DNA of 64,000 nt, taken from Arcobacter lacus (GTDB lineage Bacteria > Campylobacterota > Campylobacteria > Campylobacterales > Arcobacteraceae). Shown piece by piece: positions 26,613 through 35,315 of the stretch; positions within the stretch are counted from its first letter, which is position 1; each line of letters starts with the position of its first letter. Under the pieces are notes generated by a model. It searched no databases and was not told the origin of the DNA. It saw only the letters and a program-made list of their open reading frames with translations. The stretch lies in contig NZ_MUXF01000019.1 of assembly GCF_003063295.1 (NCBI RefSeq), positions 181,919 through 245,918 on the forward strand. The letters are read 5' to 3'. A program made the translations under genes and the position numbers.

Positions 26613-26717
26613 ATGGAAATAATTTATAAAATATTTGAAATTGGTATTGTTTTATTTTTTATTTATATGATTATTAAAGTTTTTCGTTGTAAATTCGGAA
26701 AATGTAATTTAAAATAG
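26613..26717 (+). CDS. Small single-pass membrane protein, 34 residues
   Basis: A 34-codon frame starting MEIIYKIFEIGIVLFFIYMI and ending CKFGKCNLK. Residues about 4-24 form one hydrophobic helix; the rest is basic with a CxxxxC pair. It starts 9 bases after the DUF302 stop, with an AGG at 26602-26604 for a ribosome site, and ends 11 bases before the DUF2721 gene, filling the gap exactly as a real operon gene would. No family recognised. The short length means chance cannot be excluded. Confidence 0.5.
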   Translation: MEIIYKIFEIGIVLFFIYMIIKVFRCKFGKCNLK

Positions 26718-26727
26718 AGAAAATAAT

Positions 26728-27201
26728 ATGATAAACCAAATTGATGTAAATAGCGTAAATAGTGTTTCACAACTTATTCAACTTTCTGTTGCTCCTGTTT
26801 TTTTACTTGCTGGACTTGCTGGACTTCTAAATGTTTTTACATCTAGACTTTCAAGAATTATTGATAAAATCGACAGATTAGACAAATTTGAAAAAGAGAC
26901 TGAATCTTTAAAAGATGATGTGATATTAGCTGAAAAAATAAAACAAAGAAGAAAATTTTTAACTATGAGAATGAGAAATACAAACTTAGCTATTTTATTT
27001 GGCACAAGTACAGGATTACTTATATCTTTAGTAATCTTAACTATGTTTTTAAGTGCAATTTTTGAGTTTAAAGACTCTTTATTTATAGCTATTTTATTTA
27101 TCTTAGCAATGACTTGTTTGATTATCTCTTTATTTTTATTTTTAAGAGAGATTTTTTACACAACTATTTTTATAAAAACTAGACAAAGTTTTATTCCATA
27201 A
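26728..27201 (+). CDS. DUF2721-family inner-membrane protein
   Basis: 157 residues. Three hydrophobic helices: about 17-37 (SVAPVFLLAGLAGLLNVF), 88-110 and 115-138. Between them is a charged linker containing SRLSRIIDKIDRLDKFEK and RRKFLTMRMRNTNLAI, typical of DUF2721. Function unknown. Third gene of the DUF302 unit, with AGAAAATAAT before its ATG. It converges on the chemoreceptor gene. Confidence 0.82.
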   Translation: MINQIDVNSVNSVSQLIQLSVAPVFLLAGLAGLLNVFTSRLSRIIDKIDRLDKFEKETESLKDDVILAEKIKQRRKFLTMRMRNTNLAILFGTSTGLLISLVILTMFLSAIFEFKDSLFIAILFILAMTCLIISLFLFLREIFYTTIFIKTRQSFIP

Positions 27202-27226
27202 AATATATAAATACAAATTAGAGTTA

Positions 27227-29464
27227 TTAAACCCTAATTGTATCTTTCCCATCGAACTCTTTTGCATCTGCTTGTTCGATAATTCTTTTAGATATACTGA
27301 AAGTTTCTTGAGCTACTTGATTTGCTTCTGAAGCGCTATGTGCATTTAATTGAGTTATTTGATCCAGATTATTAACTGCATCATTTATTTGAACCATTCC
27401 TGTTGATTGTTCTTTACTTGCAACTGTAACATTGCTTATTAAGTCAAGTGTCATTGAAATATTTTCATTTAATTCACTATATCCTTCTATCATATTAGAA
27501 GCTATTTCTTTACCTTCTTCTGTCTTTTTATGAGCATTTTCAACCAAAGCTTTTATTTGTCTTGCTGCTTCTGCACTTCTACTAGCTAGTGTTCGCACTT
27601 CTCCTGCAACAACTGCAAATCCTTTTCCAGCTTCACCTGCAGTTGCTGCTTCAACAGCTGCATTTAAACTTAAAATATTTGTTTGGAATGCTATTTGGTC
27701 AATTACTGTAATTGCCTCACTAATTGCTGATGTTTGCGTATTTATTTCATCCATTGATATAACTGTTTTATTTGCCAAATCTTGTCCTAAAGTAATAGAT
27801 TCTTTTACTTTATTTCCATAATCTGCCATTTTAATTGTAGTTTGATTGTTGTTTGTAATATTTGAAGTAATCTCTTCAAGTGAAGCTGCTGTTTCTTCCA
27901 ATGAAGCTGCTTGAGAATTCGCAGCAGTTGCAATTTTATTCATATTTGTACTTAAAATAGTTGCATTTTTACTTAAAATCAATCCCGATTTTTTATTTTC
28001 AATAAGAGTTTCAGTGATTACATTTCCCAAAATATTTACATCTTTTTCTAACTCTTTAATAATTCCTCCAAGATCATTTTCTGCTAATTTTGGTCTAAAA
28101 TCAAGTTTTGAATAAGAAGTTAAAACTTTTAAAATATTTGAAATATTTGTATTTAAAGTCTCTAACATCTCATTTATAATATTTTTTAACTCATTTAAAG
28201 AAGGATTATTAGTACCTTGTTCGATTTTTGCATCTAAATGCCCTTTATTGATTAAGTTTGCAACTCTTATCGTATCAGCTATCAAATCTCTATCTTTTTT
28301 GACATTTACTTTAGTTTCTTCTATATTTTTATTTATTATTTTAGACATAATTCCTAATTCATCATTTGATTTTACTTTGATTAGTTCTATATCATCTTTT
28401 TCAAAATTGATAAAAGCAAAGAAATTTTCAACTCCTTTTTTTACAGAATCAACATCTATCAAAATAGTAAAAGCAATAGTTCTAGCTAAAATCATAGTAA
28501 GTGCAATCCCAAAAGTACTTAATAAACTGAAAATTATCATATTTCTTTGAGCTTCACTTAACTCTTTTCTAATAGTTGAAATTAAGTTTTCTGATAAATG
28601 ATCTTCAACTTTTTTTAATAAGTTTATTTTTTCAGTGATTGTTTTAAACCAATAATTTGCATCTACATTAAAATCTGATTCTTTACCACTATACAATGCA
28701 ATTTTTCTCATCTTTTCAACTTCTTCTACTGAATTATCTTGCATTGTAGTTTTATAAAAATCAATTGCCTCTTTTGTACTAACTTTCATAAATGAATCTA
28801 AATAAGCATTTTGTTCTGCAACTAATGTATAAAACTTTGTTTTTAACTCTAAATCAAAAGCATTTTTTGCAAAAGTATTTGTTCCAACTGCTCTTTCAAT
28901 ACCAGCTCTCTCTTTTGAAAGTAAAAAATTCATATAAGCAACTAATTCTTGAGATACATTTGCATTTGTAGATAACTTTATAACTGTTCCAATTACATTT
29001 AAAAATAACTTATTTGTCTCTGTATAATAAGCAATAGCTACTGGAGCAGTCATAGATAAAGTATTTACACTATTTCTAACATTTGATAACTCTTCTAACT
29101 TTTTTATTCCATTATCTAAGTTTTCCATTAAATCAGGATTATAAGAACTTTTATCAAATGTTGATAAAAATGTTTTAAACTCAGAGATTTTTTCATCTGT
29201 TTTTGTTCTTTGATTTGGAAGTTCTGTTTTAAATTTTTCTCCTTTACTTCCCAAAAAACCCGCTGTCATTCCCCTTTCTTTTTGTGCTTCGTGTACTAAT
29301 GCTCCAATTTTTGTAGAAAGTTCAACTACATTATCTAAAGCTTTTAAATTTCTTGAAGCACTAAAAGAATCAACTGCTAATTTTGCGTCTAATAATATCA
29401 CCACTATTAAAGGGATCAACATTATTAGAATTAGTTTTTGTTTTATCGACAATTTTGAAAGCAT
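27227..29464 (-). CDS. Methyl-accepting chemotaxis protein with NIT sensor domain
   Basis: About 745 residues from the ATG at 29464, which has AAGGAG 6 bases upstream; the frame runs back to 29548 but that part lacks a ribosome site. A TM helix near 8-28 is followed by a periplasmic nitrate/nitrite-sensing NIT domain (about 35-295, with the diagnostic [18 protein letters not shown]). TM2 lies near 315-335, then HAMP-like segments, then the cytoplasmic signalling hairpin whose tip is [19 protein letters not shown]. It should sit in the inner membrane and report to CheA/CheW. Ligand identity, nitrate or otherwise, is inference from the domain name. Convergent with the DUF2721 gene. Confidence 0.9.
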   Translation of the reverse strand: MLSKLSIKQKLILIMLIPLIVVILLDAKLAVDSFSASRNLKALDNVVELSTKIGALVHEAQKERGMTAGFLGSKGEKFKTELPNQRTKTDEKISEFKTFLSTFDKSSYNPDLMENLDNGIKKLEELSNVRNSVNTLSMTAPVAIAYYTETNKLFLNVIGTVIKLSTNANVSQELVAYMNFLLSKERAGIERAVGTNTFAKNAFDLELKTKFYTLVAEQNAYLDSFMKVSTKEAIDFYKTTMQDNSVEEVEKMRKIALYSGKESDFNVDANYWFKTITEKINLLKKVEDHLSENLISTIRKELSEAQRNMIIFSLLSTFGIALTMILARTIAFTILIDVDSVKKGVENFFAFINFEKDDIELIKVKSNDELGIMSKIINKNIEETKVNVKKDRDLIADTIRVANLINKGHLDAKIEQGTNNPSLNELKNIINEMLETLNTNISNILKVLTSYSKLDFRPKLAENDLGGIIKELEKDVNILGNVITETLIENKKSGLILSKNATILSTNMNKIATAANSQAASLEETAASLEEITSNITNNNQTTIKMADYGNKVKESITLGQDLANKTVISMDEINTQTSAISEAITVIDQIAFQTNILSLNAAVEAATAGEAGKGFAVVAGEVRTLASRSAEAARQIKALVENAHKKTEEGKEIASNMIEGYSELNENISMTLDLISNVTVASKEQSTGMVQINDAVNNLDQITQLNAHSASEANQVAQETFSISKRIIEQADAKEFDGKDTIRV

Positions 29465-29610
29465 CATACACTCCTTCTCTTGATTTAAATTATTATAACC
29501 TAAAAAAAGATTATTTTTATATATTAGTTGTAATATTATTTTATACATTTTAAAAAGTTTCTCCTATAGATTTTTTTTGTATACTTTCAAAAATTTTATA
29601 AAGAATAAAA

Positions 29611-30417
29611 ATGAAAATAGATAATAACTTTTTGGATTTAATTACATATAACAACTCTTTAAATGAAGAACAATTTAAAATATTTAAAATCAATTCAGAT
29701 GAAAAAGATTGGAAAAAAATCGCTTTAGAACAAGATATATCAAAAAATGATATAAATTTGCTTATGCTTTTAAGAGGTAATTTTTCTACTAGTATTCAAG
29801 AACAAATCATAAAAAACTATCATACTGTTTTAGAACACAACAACATAAAAGCCAAAGTTTATACTCCAAAAATTGAAGAAAAAACTGAAAATATAGATGA
29901 ACAAGAAGAACATATAAAAATATATTGCGATGGAGCTTGTAGTGGAAATCCTGGAAATGCTGGAAGTGGACTTGCTGTTTATTCAAATAAAAAAAATCCT
30001 GTTTTACTTTATGGTGCTTATGTTGAAAATGGAACAAACAATATAGCTGAATTAAATGCTTTATTTCAGGCTTTAACTATTGCTTCTCAAACAACAAGTG
30101 AAAATATAATCTCTATTTTTACAGATTCAAAATATGCAATAGATTGTATTACAACTTGGGCATACTCTTGGAAAAAAAATGGATGGAGTAAAAAAGGTGG
30201 TGAAATAAAAAACCTTGAACTTATCCAAGAAGCACACTATTTATATGAGAAAATAAAAAATAAAATAGAGATAATCCATGTAAAAGGTCATAGTGGAATA
30301 GAAGGAAATGAACTAGCAGATAGAATGGCTGTAAATGCTATAAAAGAGAAAAATGAAGATTTTGCTTTTTACTCTTACAATAAAATAGAAGAAGTTCTAT
30401 CACTTAAATCTTATTAA
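29611..30417 (+). CDS. rnhA: Ribonuclease HI with an extra N-terminal region
   Basis: 268 residues. The RNase HI domain starts near residue 102: YCDGACSGNPGNAGSG (Asp107), NNIAELNALFQAL (Glu147), FTDSKYAID (Asp172), WSKKGGEIKN, and VKGHSGIEGNELADRMA with the last Asp. It removes RNA from RNA:DNA hybrids such as primers and R-loops. Bacterial RNase HI is usually about 150 residues; here about 100 extra N-terminal residues (helical, ending in a Glu-rich linker) do not look like the eukaryotic hybrid-binding domain. A hairpin overlaps its 3' end. A second RNase H-fold gene lies at 2131-2610. Confidence 0.92.
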   Translation: MKIDNNFLDLITYNNSLNEEQFKIFKINSDEKDWKKIALEQDISKNDINLLMLLRGNFSTSIQEQIIKNYHTVLEHNNIKAKVYTPKIEEKTENIDEQEEHIKIYCDGACSGNPGNAGSGLAVYSNKKNPVLLYGAYVENGTNNIAELNALFQALTIASQTTSENIISIFTDSKYAIDCITTWAYSWKKNGWSKKGGEIKNLELIQEAHYLYEKIKNKIEIIHVKGHSGIEGNELADRMAVNAIKEKNEDFAFYSYNKIEEVLSLKSY

Positions 30418-30420
30418 GTG
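30401..30420 (+). terminator. Weak terminator hairpin at the end of rnhA
   Basis: 7-bp stem CACTTAA / TTAAGTG with a 6-base loop, overlapping the stop codon region and followed by GCTTTTAG. Confidence 0.4.
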
Positions 30421-30467
30421 GCTTTTAGATAATATATAAACAATTATAAAATAATCAAGGAACAGTA

Positions 30468-31436
30468 ATGATTGAAAAAAAAGGTTCAATACTATCGGTT
30501 AGAGAAGATATAAAAGTTTTTGATTGTACTATTAGAGATGGTGGATTAGTAAATAACTACCATTTTAGCGATGAATTTGTAAAAGCACATTATGAAACTT
30601 GTCTTGCAGCTGGTGTTGATTATATGGAAATTGGGAAAAATGTATCTCCAACTATTATGAGTGAAGCTGAATATGGTCCTTGGAATTTCTGTAAAGAAGA
30701 AGATATAAGAAGAATTGTTGGTGAAAATAAAACAAATATGAAAATCGCTGTTATGAGTGATATTGGAAGAAGTTTAAAAGAAGAACTTAGACCAAAAAGT
30801 GAAAGTGTAGTTGATATGATAAGAATAGCAACTTATATTCACCAAATCCCTGCAGCTATTGAACTAATAGAAGATGCTCATGCAAAAGGTTATGAAACAA
30901 CAGTAAATATCATGGCTATTTCAAAATCTTTTGATGATGAACTTGATGAAGTTTTAGAACAACTATCTAAAACAAATGTTGATGTTATTTATATAGCTGA
31001 TAGTTTTGGTTCTTTTTATCCTGAACAAATCAAAAAATTAACTGAAAAATATCTAAGTTTTGCACAAAAATCTGGTAAAAAAGTAGGTATTCATGCACAT
31101 AACAATCTTCAATTAGCTTATGCAAATACTTTAGAATCTATGATTTATGGTACAAGTTTCCTTGATGTTACAATTTCAGGATTAGGAAGAGGTGCAGGAA
31201 ACTGTCCACTTGAACTTTTAATTGGCTTTTTGAAAAATCCAAAATATAAACTAATGCCTGTTTTAAAATTTATTGAAGAGTATATCGTACCACTTGAAAA
31301 AGAACTTGATTGGGGATATAGTATTCCTTATATGATAACTGGTCAATTAAACGAACACCCAAGAGCTGCTATGAAAGCAAGAGACGAAAAAGATACTAAA
31401 TATAGAGAGTTTTATAAAAGTTTAACTATCGAATAA
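30468..31436 (+). CDS. HMGL-like (DRE-TIM) aldolase-family protein
   Basis: 322 residues. The DRE-TIM metallolyase marks are present: FDCTIRDGGLVNNYHF at the start (metal-binding Asp and catalytic Arg), IADSFGSFYPEQ, and the metal histidines in GIHAHNNLQLAYAN, with GLGRGAGNCPLE near 240. The family includes 4-hydroxy-2-oxovalerate aldolase, HMG-CoA lyase and isopropylmalate/homocitrate synthases. The short single-domain form without a regulatory domain fits an aldolase, but no catabolic operon surrounds it, so substrate is open. It has a good AAGGAACAG ribosome site and a strong terminator. Confidence 0.8.
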   Translation: MIEKKGSILSVREDIKVFDCTIRDGGLVNNYHFSDEFVKAHYETCLAAGVDYMEIGKNVSPTIMSEAEYGPWNFCKEEDIRRIVGENKTNMKIAVMSDIGRSLKEELRPKSESVVDMIRIATYIHQIPAAIELIEDAHAKGYETTVNIMAISKSFDDELDEVLEQLSKTNVDVIYIADSFGSFYPEQIKKLTEKYLSFAQKSGKKVGIHAHNNLQLAYANTLESMIYGTSFLDVTISGLGRGAGNCPLELLIGFLKNPKYKLMPVLKFIEEYIVPLEKELDWGYSIPYMITGQLNEHPRAAMKARDEKDTKYREFYKSLTIE

Positions 31437-31458
31437 AAAAGGTTTTATAACCTTTTTT
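31435..31458 (+). terminator. Intrinsic terminator after the aldolase gene
   Basis: 10-bp stem AAAAAAGGTT / AACCTTTTTT with a TTAT loop. The A-run and U-run make it work in both directions, but only the + strand gene ends here. Confidence 0.8.
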
Positions 31459-31512
31459 ATTTATTACAAATTTGCATTTGTAATCTTGCTTAATGGTGCA
31501 TTTACTCTAAAA

Positions 31513-31923
31513 CTACTTGTATCCTCTTTTTGTTTCATTTTGATAAATCATAACTCCAACCAAAATAAATACTATATTTTTTACAATATATTGCCCAACC
31601 AAAGTAAAAGCATAAGGTGCGTGTGTAAAAGACAATTCAGGAAGTATAAATAGTGGAGCAAAAGTACATAACATATGACCTAAAAAGATTATAGTTACAA
31701 GTTTTGTGTAATAACCACTTAAAAATCCTATTCCTATTGCTACTTCTAAAATAGCTAAAAGCTTGATAGATAAACTTCCATCAATTAGATGAAAAAACAT
31801 AATATCGATAGTTTTTATAGCCAAATCTTCTGCTGGACTTAGTGTTGGAAAAAACTTCAACATTCCGTACCATACAAAAATTATTCCTAAAGATAATCGC
31901 ATTAGTTTAATTGTGTTTTGCAT
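31513..31923 (-). CDS. DoxX-family membrane protein
   Basis: 136 residues with four hydrophobic helices. LGIIFVWYGMLKFFP opens the protein, AILEVAIGIGFLSGYYTKLV is the conserved second helix, then LGHMLCTFAPLF and a final helix VKNIVFILVGVMIY. This is the DoxX-like fold, often linked to quinone or redox stress in the inner membrane; exact role unknown. It reads away from the Y-family polymerase on the same strand. A Fur-like box lies 54 bases before the ATG, suggesting iron control, which the family name alone would not predict. Confidence 0.8.
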   Translation of the reverse strand: MQNTIKLMRLSLGIIFVWYGMLKFFPTLSPAEDLAIKTIDIMFFHLIDGSLSIKLLAILEVAIGIGFLSGYYTKLVTIIFLGHMLCTFAPLFILPELSFTHAPYAFTLVGQYIVKNIVFILVGVMIYQNETKRGYK

Positions 31924-31976
31924 ATTGTTTCCTTTATAAAAAAAGAATTTTAAAACAATAAATCTTTAAATAAAAT

Positions 31977-31991
31977 TAATAATGATTATCA
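31977..31991 (-). promoter_or_regulatory. Fur-box-like site upstream of doxX
   Basis: On the minus strand TGATAAT-C-ATTATTA, one mismatch from the 7-1-7 Fur core TGATAAT-N-ATTATCA. It lies between the polymerase stop and the DoxX start, 54 bases before the latter. Confidence 0.55.
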
Positions 31992-32047
31992 ACAAAAGAT
32001 AATATTTTTCTTTTGACTATTTTAACGATTAGATATTTTATTTATTT

Positions 32048-33313
32048 TTAGATTTCAAAAGCACTTTTTACTATATCAACTCCGTATTTAAGCCTTAGTT
32101 TTTGCATCTGATTTGTCAAAGCTTGTTTTTTTATCTCTTCTTCATAGTCAAAAAGATTGGCTGTAAAATCATTTGATTTTGTAAAATTAAAAACTGTAAT
32201 ATATAGTTGGATTACTCCATGAGTTTTATGGCTATCAACGACTTCAAAAAGTTTTATCATCTCAGCTTTAAAATCAACTTCATTAAACAGTCTATTTACA
32301 TTTATATAATCTCTTACTTTTATTCCATATTCATATCTTATAAGTATCGAATAAGAAAGAGGATTTACTTTTTCTTTTTTTATAATAAAAGATAAATATC
32401 TACTTAAAATCATAACTCTTCTTCTAACTTCGTTTCTATCAAAAACAACATCAAAACTTCGCCCTATTCCTAAAGATTTTCTCTCTCTTTGAATAGTTAA
32501 TTTATTATCTCTTATTCCACAAACACGATTATATAAATCTATACCACTTTTTTGCCAAGAGTAAAAAAGTTTTTGATTTTTTCTTATATCGCCTAAAGTA
32601 TTTATATTATAACCTTTGAGTTTTTCACAAAGAGCTTTTCCAATTCCTGAAAAGTTTTCTATTGGAATATCTTTTGTAAACTCTGGCATATCTTGACTAC
32701 TTACATATTTTATTCCATTTGGTTTTGCATACTCCGTCATAAGTTTAGATAGATATTTTGTAGAAGCAATACCAATTGAAATAGGTAAATCCAACTCATC
32801 TAATATTTTTTTCTTCAAAAAATGTGCAAACTCTAAAATCTCATCTTCTTTTATATATCCACTAACATCACAAAAAAATTCATCTATTGAATATTGTTCT
32901 ATCAAAGGTACTTCTTTTTCTAATAAATCTTTTAATTTATTAGATAATTCATCGTATAAAGAATAATTTGGCGGTATCATTTTGAGTTTTGGGCAAAGTC
33001 TTAAAGCTTCATTTACGCTCATTGCAGTTTTTACACCAAACTTTCTAGCTTCATAAGAACAAGTTGTGATGATTCCTCTTATTCGACCATTTTCATCTAC
33101 AAAATACTGTTTAAAACTTTTGTGTGTGTCGTTTGATAATATCTTACTTGAAAAAGCTGCTCTATTTGTAGCGATAGTTCTTTGTATTTTTTTACTTGAA
33201 AATATATCGTTGCTACTTCTTCCTCCAACAGCAACGGGAATATCAAGTAAACTCTTATTCAAAGTCCTCTCAGCAGAAACAAAAAAACAATCAATATCTA
33301 AATGTATAAACAT
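32048..33313 (-). CDS. dinB: Y-family (translesion) DNA polymerase, Pol IV/UmuC group
   Basis: 421 residues. The N-terminal catalytic motif is FIHLDIDCFFVSAERTLN (Asp residues 6 and 8, aromatic steric gate), IITTCSYEARKFGVKTAMSV follows, and the second metal site is EQYSIDEFFCDVSGY. IENFSGIGKALCEKLKGYNI is the thumb helix-hairpin-helix, and a little-finger domain ends near 400. It should copy past damaged template bases at low fidelity. Assignment to DinB rather than UmuC is by length and lack of an adjacent umuD; no LexA box is evident. The symbol is therefore tentative. Confidence 0.85.
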   Translation of the reverse strand: MFIHLDIDCFFVSAERTLNKSLLDIPVAVGGRSSNDIFSSKKIQRTIATNRAAFSSKILSNDTHKSFKQYFVDENGRIRGIITTCSYEARKFGVKTAMSVNEALRLCPKLKMIPPNYSLYDELSNKLKDLLEKEVPLIEQYSIDEFFCDVSGYIKEDEILEFAHFLKKKILDELDLPISIGIASTKYLSKLMTEYAKPNGIKYVSSQDMPEFTKDIPIENFSGIGKALCEKLKGYNINTLGDIRKNQKLFYSWQKSGIDLYNRVCGIRDNKLTIQRERKSLGIGRSFDVVFDRNEVRRRVMILSRYLSFIIKKEKVNPLSYSILIRYEYGIKVRDYINVNRLFNEVDFKAEMIKLFEVVDSHKTHGVIQLYITVFNFTKSNDFTANLFDYEEEIKKQALTNQMQKLRLKYGVDIVKSAFEI

Positions 33314-33450
33314 AAAAATATTATATAGTTTTTAAAAAAGTGAATGAAAATTTATTTCAATTTGTAATATAAAATATATTATTTTTCAAACATTATTTCA
33401 AATATAGAAGAACTTTTAAAAAGTTTATGTGATATTATTCTTAAAAAATT

Positions 33451-33471
33451 ACAAGAAATATCTATTCTTGT
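33451..33471. promoter_or_regulatory. Inverted repeat upstream of the NRAMP-like gene
   Basis: 7-base arms ACAAGAA / TTCTTGT with 7 bases between, 50 bases before the transporter ATG. A possible operator; no regulator can be named. An AT-only palindrome also lies at 33365-33381 but such sequences are common here by chance. Confidence 0.3.
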
Positions 33472-33521
33472 TTAAATCTAACACAAAACTTACGCTTACA
33501 AGTTTAATGAAAAGAGTTTAA

Positions 33522-34775
33522 ATGACTAACAAGTTAAAAAATATTTATAAAATATTTGGACCAGGAATTTTAATGGCAACTGCTGCTATTGGAGGTTCGC
33601 ACTTAGTTTCTTCGACACAATCAGGGGCTTTATATGGTTGGAGTTTGGCTATTTTTATACTTTTAGTAAATCTTTTTAAATACCCATTTTTCTTATCAAA
33701 TGTTCAATATACAATGGCAACCAAAAAAAGTTTAATAGAAGGATATGCAACATTAGGAAATGGTTGGCTTTGGCTATTTACAGTTTTAGCAATAATTGCA
33801 GCTGTTGTAAATACTGCTGCTGTATCAATGTTTGCTGCAAGTTTATTTGGCTATTTTATTCCTATAAAACTTACTATCAATCTGCTTAGTTTTATTATTA
33901 TTTTTGGATGTTTACTTATTCTTATTGCAGGGAAATATCATCTTTTAAACAATGTATCAAAGATTATTATGATAACTCTAAGTATTTCTACAATATTGGC
34001 TGTAATTATGGCAGCTACAAAAGAAGTTAGTGTTGTTGAAGATTTTATCTCTCCCTCACCTTGGACTTTAGCTAGTTTAGGATTTATAGTTATTTTAACA
34101 GGTTGGATGCCAGCACCAATAGAAATATCAAGTATTGGTTCTCTTTGGTTAAAAAGCCAAATGAAACAAGAGAGTATCAACTTTAAAAATGCTTTAATGG
34201 ACTTCAACGTAGGATATATATCAACAGCAATTTTAGCTGTATTCTTTTTAGCTCTTGGTGCTTTAGTTTTACATGGAAGTGCTTATGAATTTAAAGATGG
34301 TATAGCATTTTCTCATCAACTTGTATCTATGTACACATCTGTAATAGGTGATTGGTCAAGACCTTTGATAGCTTTTATTGCCTTTGCTTGTATGTTTGGA
34401 ACATCTATTACTGTTATTGATGGTTATGGAAGAGCTATTGCAGAAGCTTTTTCATTAATAAAACACAACAAATCAGCAAATAACAAAAGTGTGGCTATAT
34501 GGACAATAGTTATAAGTATTTTAGGTTTTTTAATAATTGTCTATTTTACAAGTTCTATGAGAGCGATGCTTGATTTTGCGATGATTTTATCTTTTACAAC
34601 AACACCAGTTTTTGCACTTTTAAATTATAAATTAGTAAAAAGTACAAAACTTCCTACTGATTTAAAAAATGGTAAATTCTTAGAAATTTTATCTATTTTA
34701 GGACTTATCTTTTTATTTGGATTTTTACTTTTATTTATCGTTTATAGATGGTTTCCTACTCTTTTAGGATTGTAA
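33522..34775 (+). CDS. NRAMP (SLC11)-related membrane transporter, non-canonical metal site
   Basis: 417 residues with about 11 hydrophobic helices in an NRAMP/LeuT-fold pattern. TM1 reads FGPGILMATAAIGGSHLVSS and TM6 reads ILTGWMPAPIEISSIGSLW. In canonical Mn/Fe carriers TM1 contains DPGN and TM6 MPH; here the TM1 Asp and Asn are absent (Gly-Gly-Ser-His in that region) and TM6 has MPA. Such divergent NRAMP relatives exist and may carry other ions or solutes, so manganese or iron uptake should not be assumed. The ATG is preceded by a poor ribosome site (AAAGAG). A bidirectional terminator follows. Confidence 0.8.
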   Translation: MTNKLKNIYKIFGPGILMATAAIGGSHLVSSTQSGALYGWSLAIFILLVNLFKYPFFLSNVQYTMATKKSLIEGYATLGNGWLWLFTVLAIIAAVVNTAAVSMFAASLFGYFIPIKLTINLLSFIIIFGCLLILIAGKYHLLNNVSKIIMITLSISTILAVIMAATKEVSVVEDFISPSPWTLASLGFIVILTGWMPAPIEISSIGSLWLKSQMKQESINFKNALMDFNVGYISTAILAVFFLALGALVLHGSAYEFKDGIAFSHQLVSMYTSVIGDWSRPLIAFIAFACMFGTSITVIDGYGRAIAEAFSLIKHNKSANNKSVAIWTIVISILGFLIIVYFTSSMRAMLDFAMILSFTTTPVFALLNYKLVKSTKLPTDLKNGKFLEILSILGLIFLFGFLLLFIVYRWFPTLLGL

Positions 34776-34786
34776 TTTATAGAAAA

Positions 34787-34810
34787 TTGTTGGGTATTTA
34801 TACCCAACAA
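34787..34810. terminator. Bidirectional terminator between the NRAMP-like and Sel1 genes
   Basis: Perfect 10-bp stem TTGTTGGGTA / TACCCAACAA with a TTTA loop between convergent genes; T-rich sequence follows on each strand. Confidence 0.8.
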
Positions 34811-34820
34811 AGTTTTACTT

Positions 34821-35228
34821 TTATTTACAAAGTTCTGGATTTTCTTCGCAAATTGCTTCAAGATTTTCTTTTGCTTCAACATGCCCTTGTGCAGCAGCTT
34901 GTTTATAGTATTTTATAGCTTTTTTAAAGTCTTGTTCAACTCCAATAGCATTTTGATACATTGTTCCAAGATTATATTGAGCTTCTGCATAACCTTGATT
35001 TGCTGATTTCTCATACCATTTTACAGCTTCTTCATACGATTGATGAACATTAGTTCCATTTGCATACATATTTCCAAAATCATTTTGAAATTTTGGATCA
35101 TTCTTTTTTGTAGCTGTTTCTTGATAATTTTTTGAATTTAGTTCATTATTATTTTCAGAAGGATATAAAAATACTATTGTGATTACTAAAATTACCAAAA
35201 CTAGCAAAGCTAAAACTATTTTTTTCAT
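34821..35228 (-). CDS. Sel1-repeat protein with N-terminal membrane anchor
   Basis: About 135 residues. Hydrophobic segment 2-23 (LALLVLVILVITIVFLY) is an uncleaved anchor or signal. Two Sel1-like repeats follow (FGNMYANGTNVHQSYEEAVKWYEKSANQGYAEAQ-type units, Ala/Gly/Tyr spacing), then CEENPELCK with two cysteines that could bridge in the periplasm. Sel1 proteins are protein-interaction scaffolds common in Campylobacterota. The frame has ATGs at 35234 and 35228; AAGGAG is 8 bases from the latter, which I prefer. Partner unknown. Confidence 0.82.
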   Translation of the reverse strand: MKKIVLALLVLVILVITIVFLYPSENNNELNSKNYQETATKKNDPKFQNDFGNMYANGTNVHQSYEEAVKWYEKSANQGYAEAQYNLGTMYQNAIGVEQDFKKAIKYYKQAAAQGHVEAKENLEAICEENPELCK

Positions 35229-35303
35229 TATCATGTCTCCTTTGTTTGATATGATTATACATTTTCATTTATAAAGATTTATCTACTATTTAAAGTTTAT
35301 TGC

Positions 35304-35309
35304 TAAAAT
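35304..35309 (+). promoter_or_regulatory. -10 box of the helicase operon, probably leaderless
   Basis: TGCTAAAAT ends at 35309 and the ATG follows at 35316, which is where transcription should begin. No ribosome-binding sequence fits between, so the first gene is likely translated from a leaderless mRNA. Confidence 0.5.
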
Positions 35310-35315
35310 TCCAAA

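Noticed and set aside
24567-27201. RiPP biosynthetic cluster around ycaO
   Set aside because: No precursor peptide, E1-like partner, peptidase or exporter adjoins; the following genes have their own promoter and are DUF302/DUF2721 proteins.
29465-29548. 28-residue N-terminal extension of the chemoreceptor
   Set aside because: AAGGAG is placed for the ATG at 29464, not for 29548, and the TM helix begins right after 29464.
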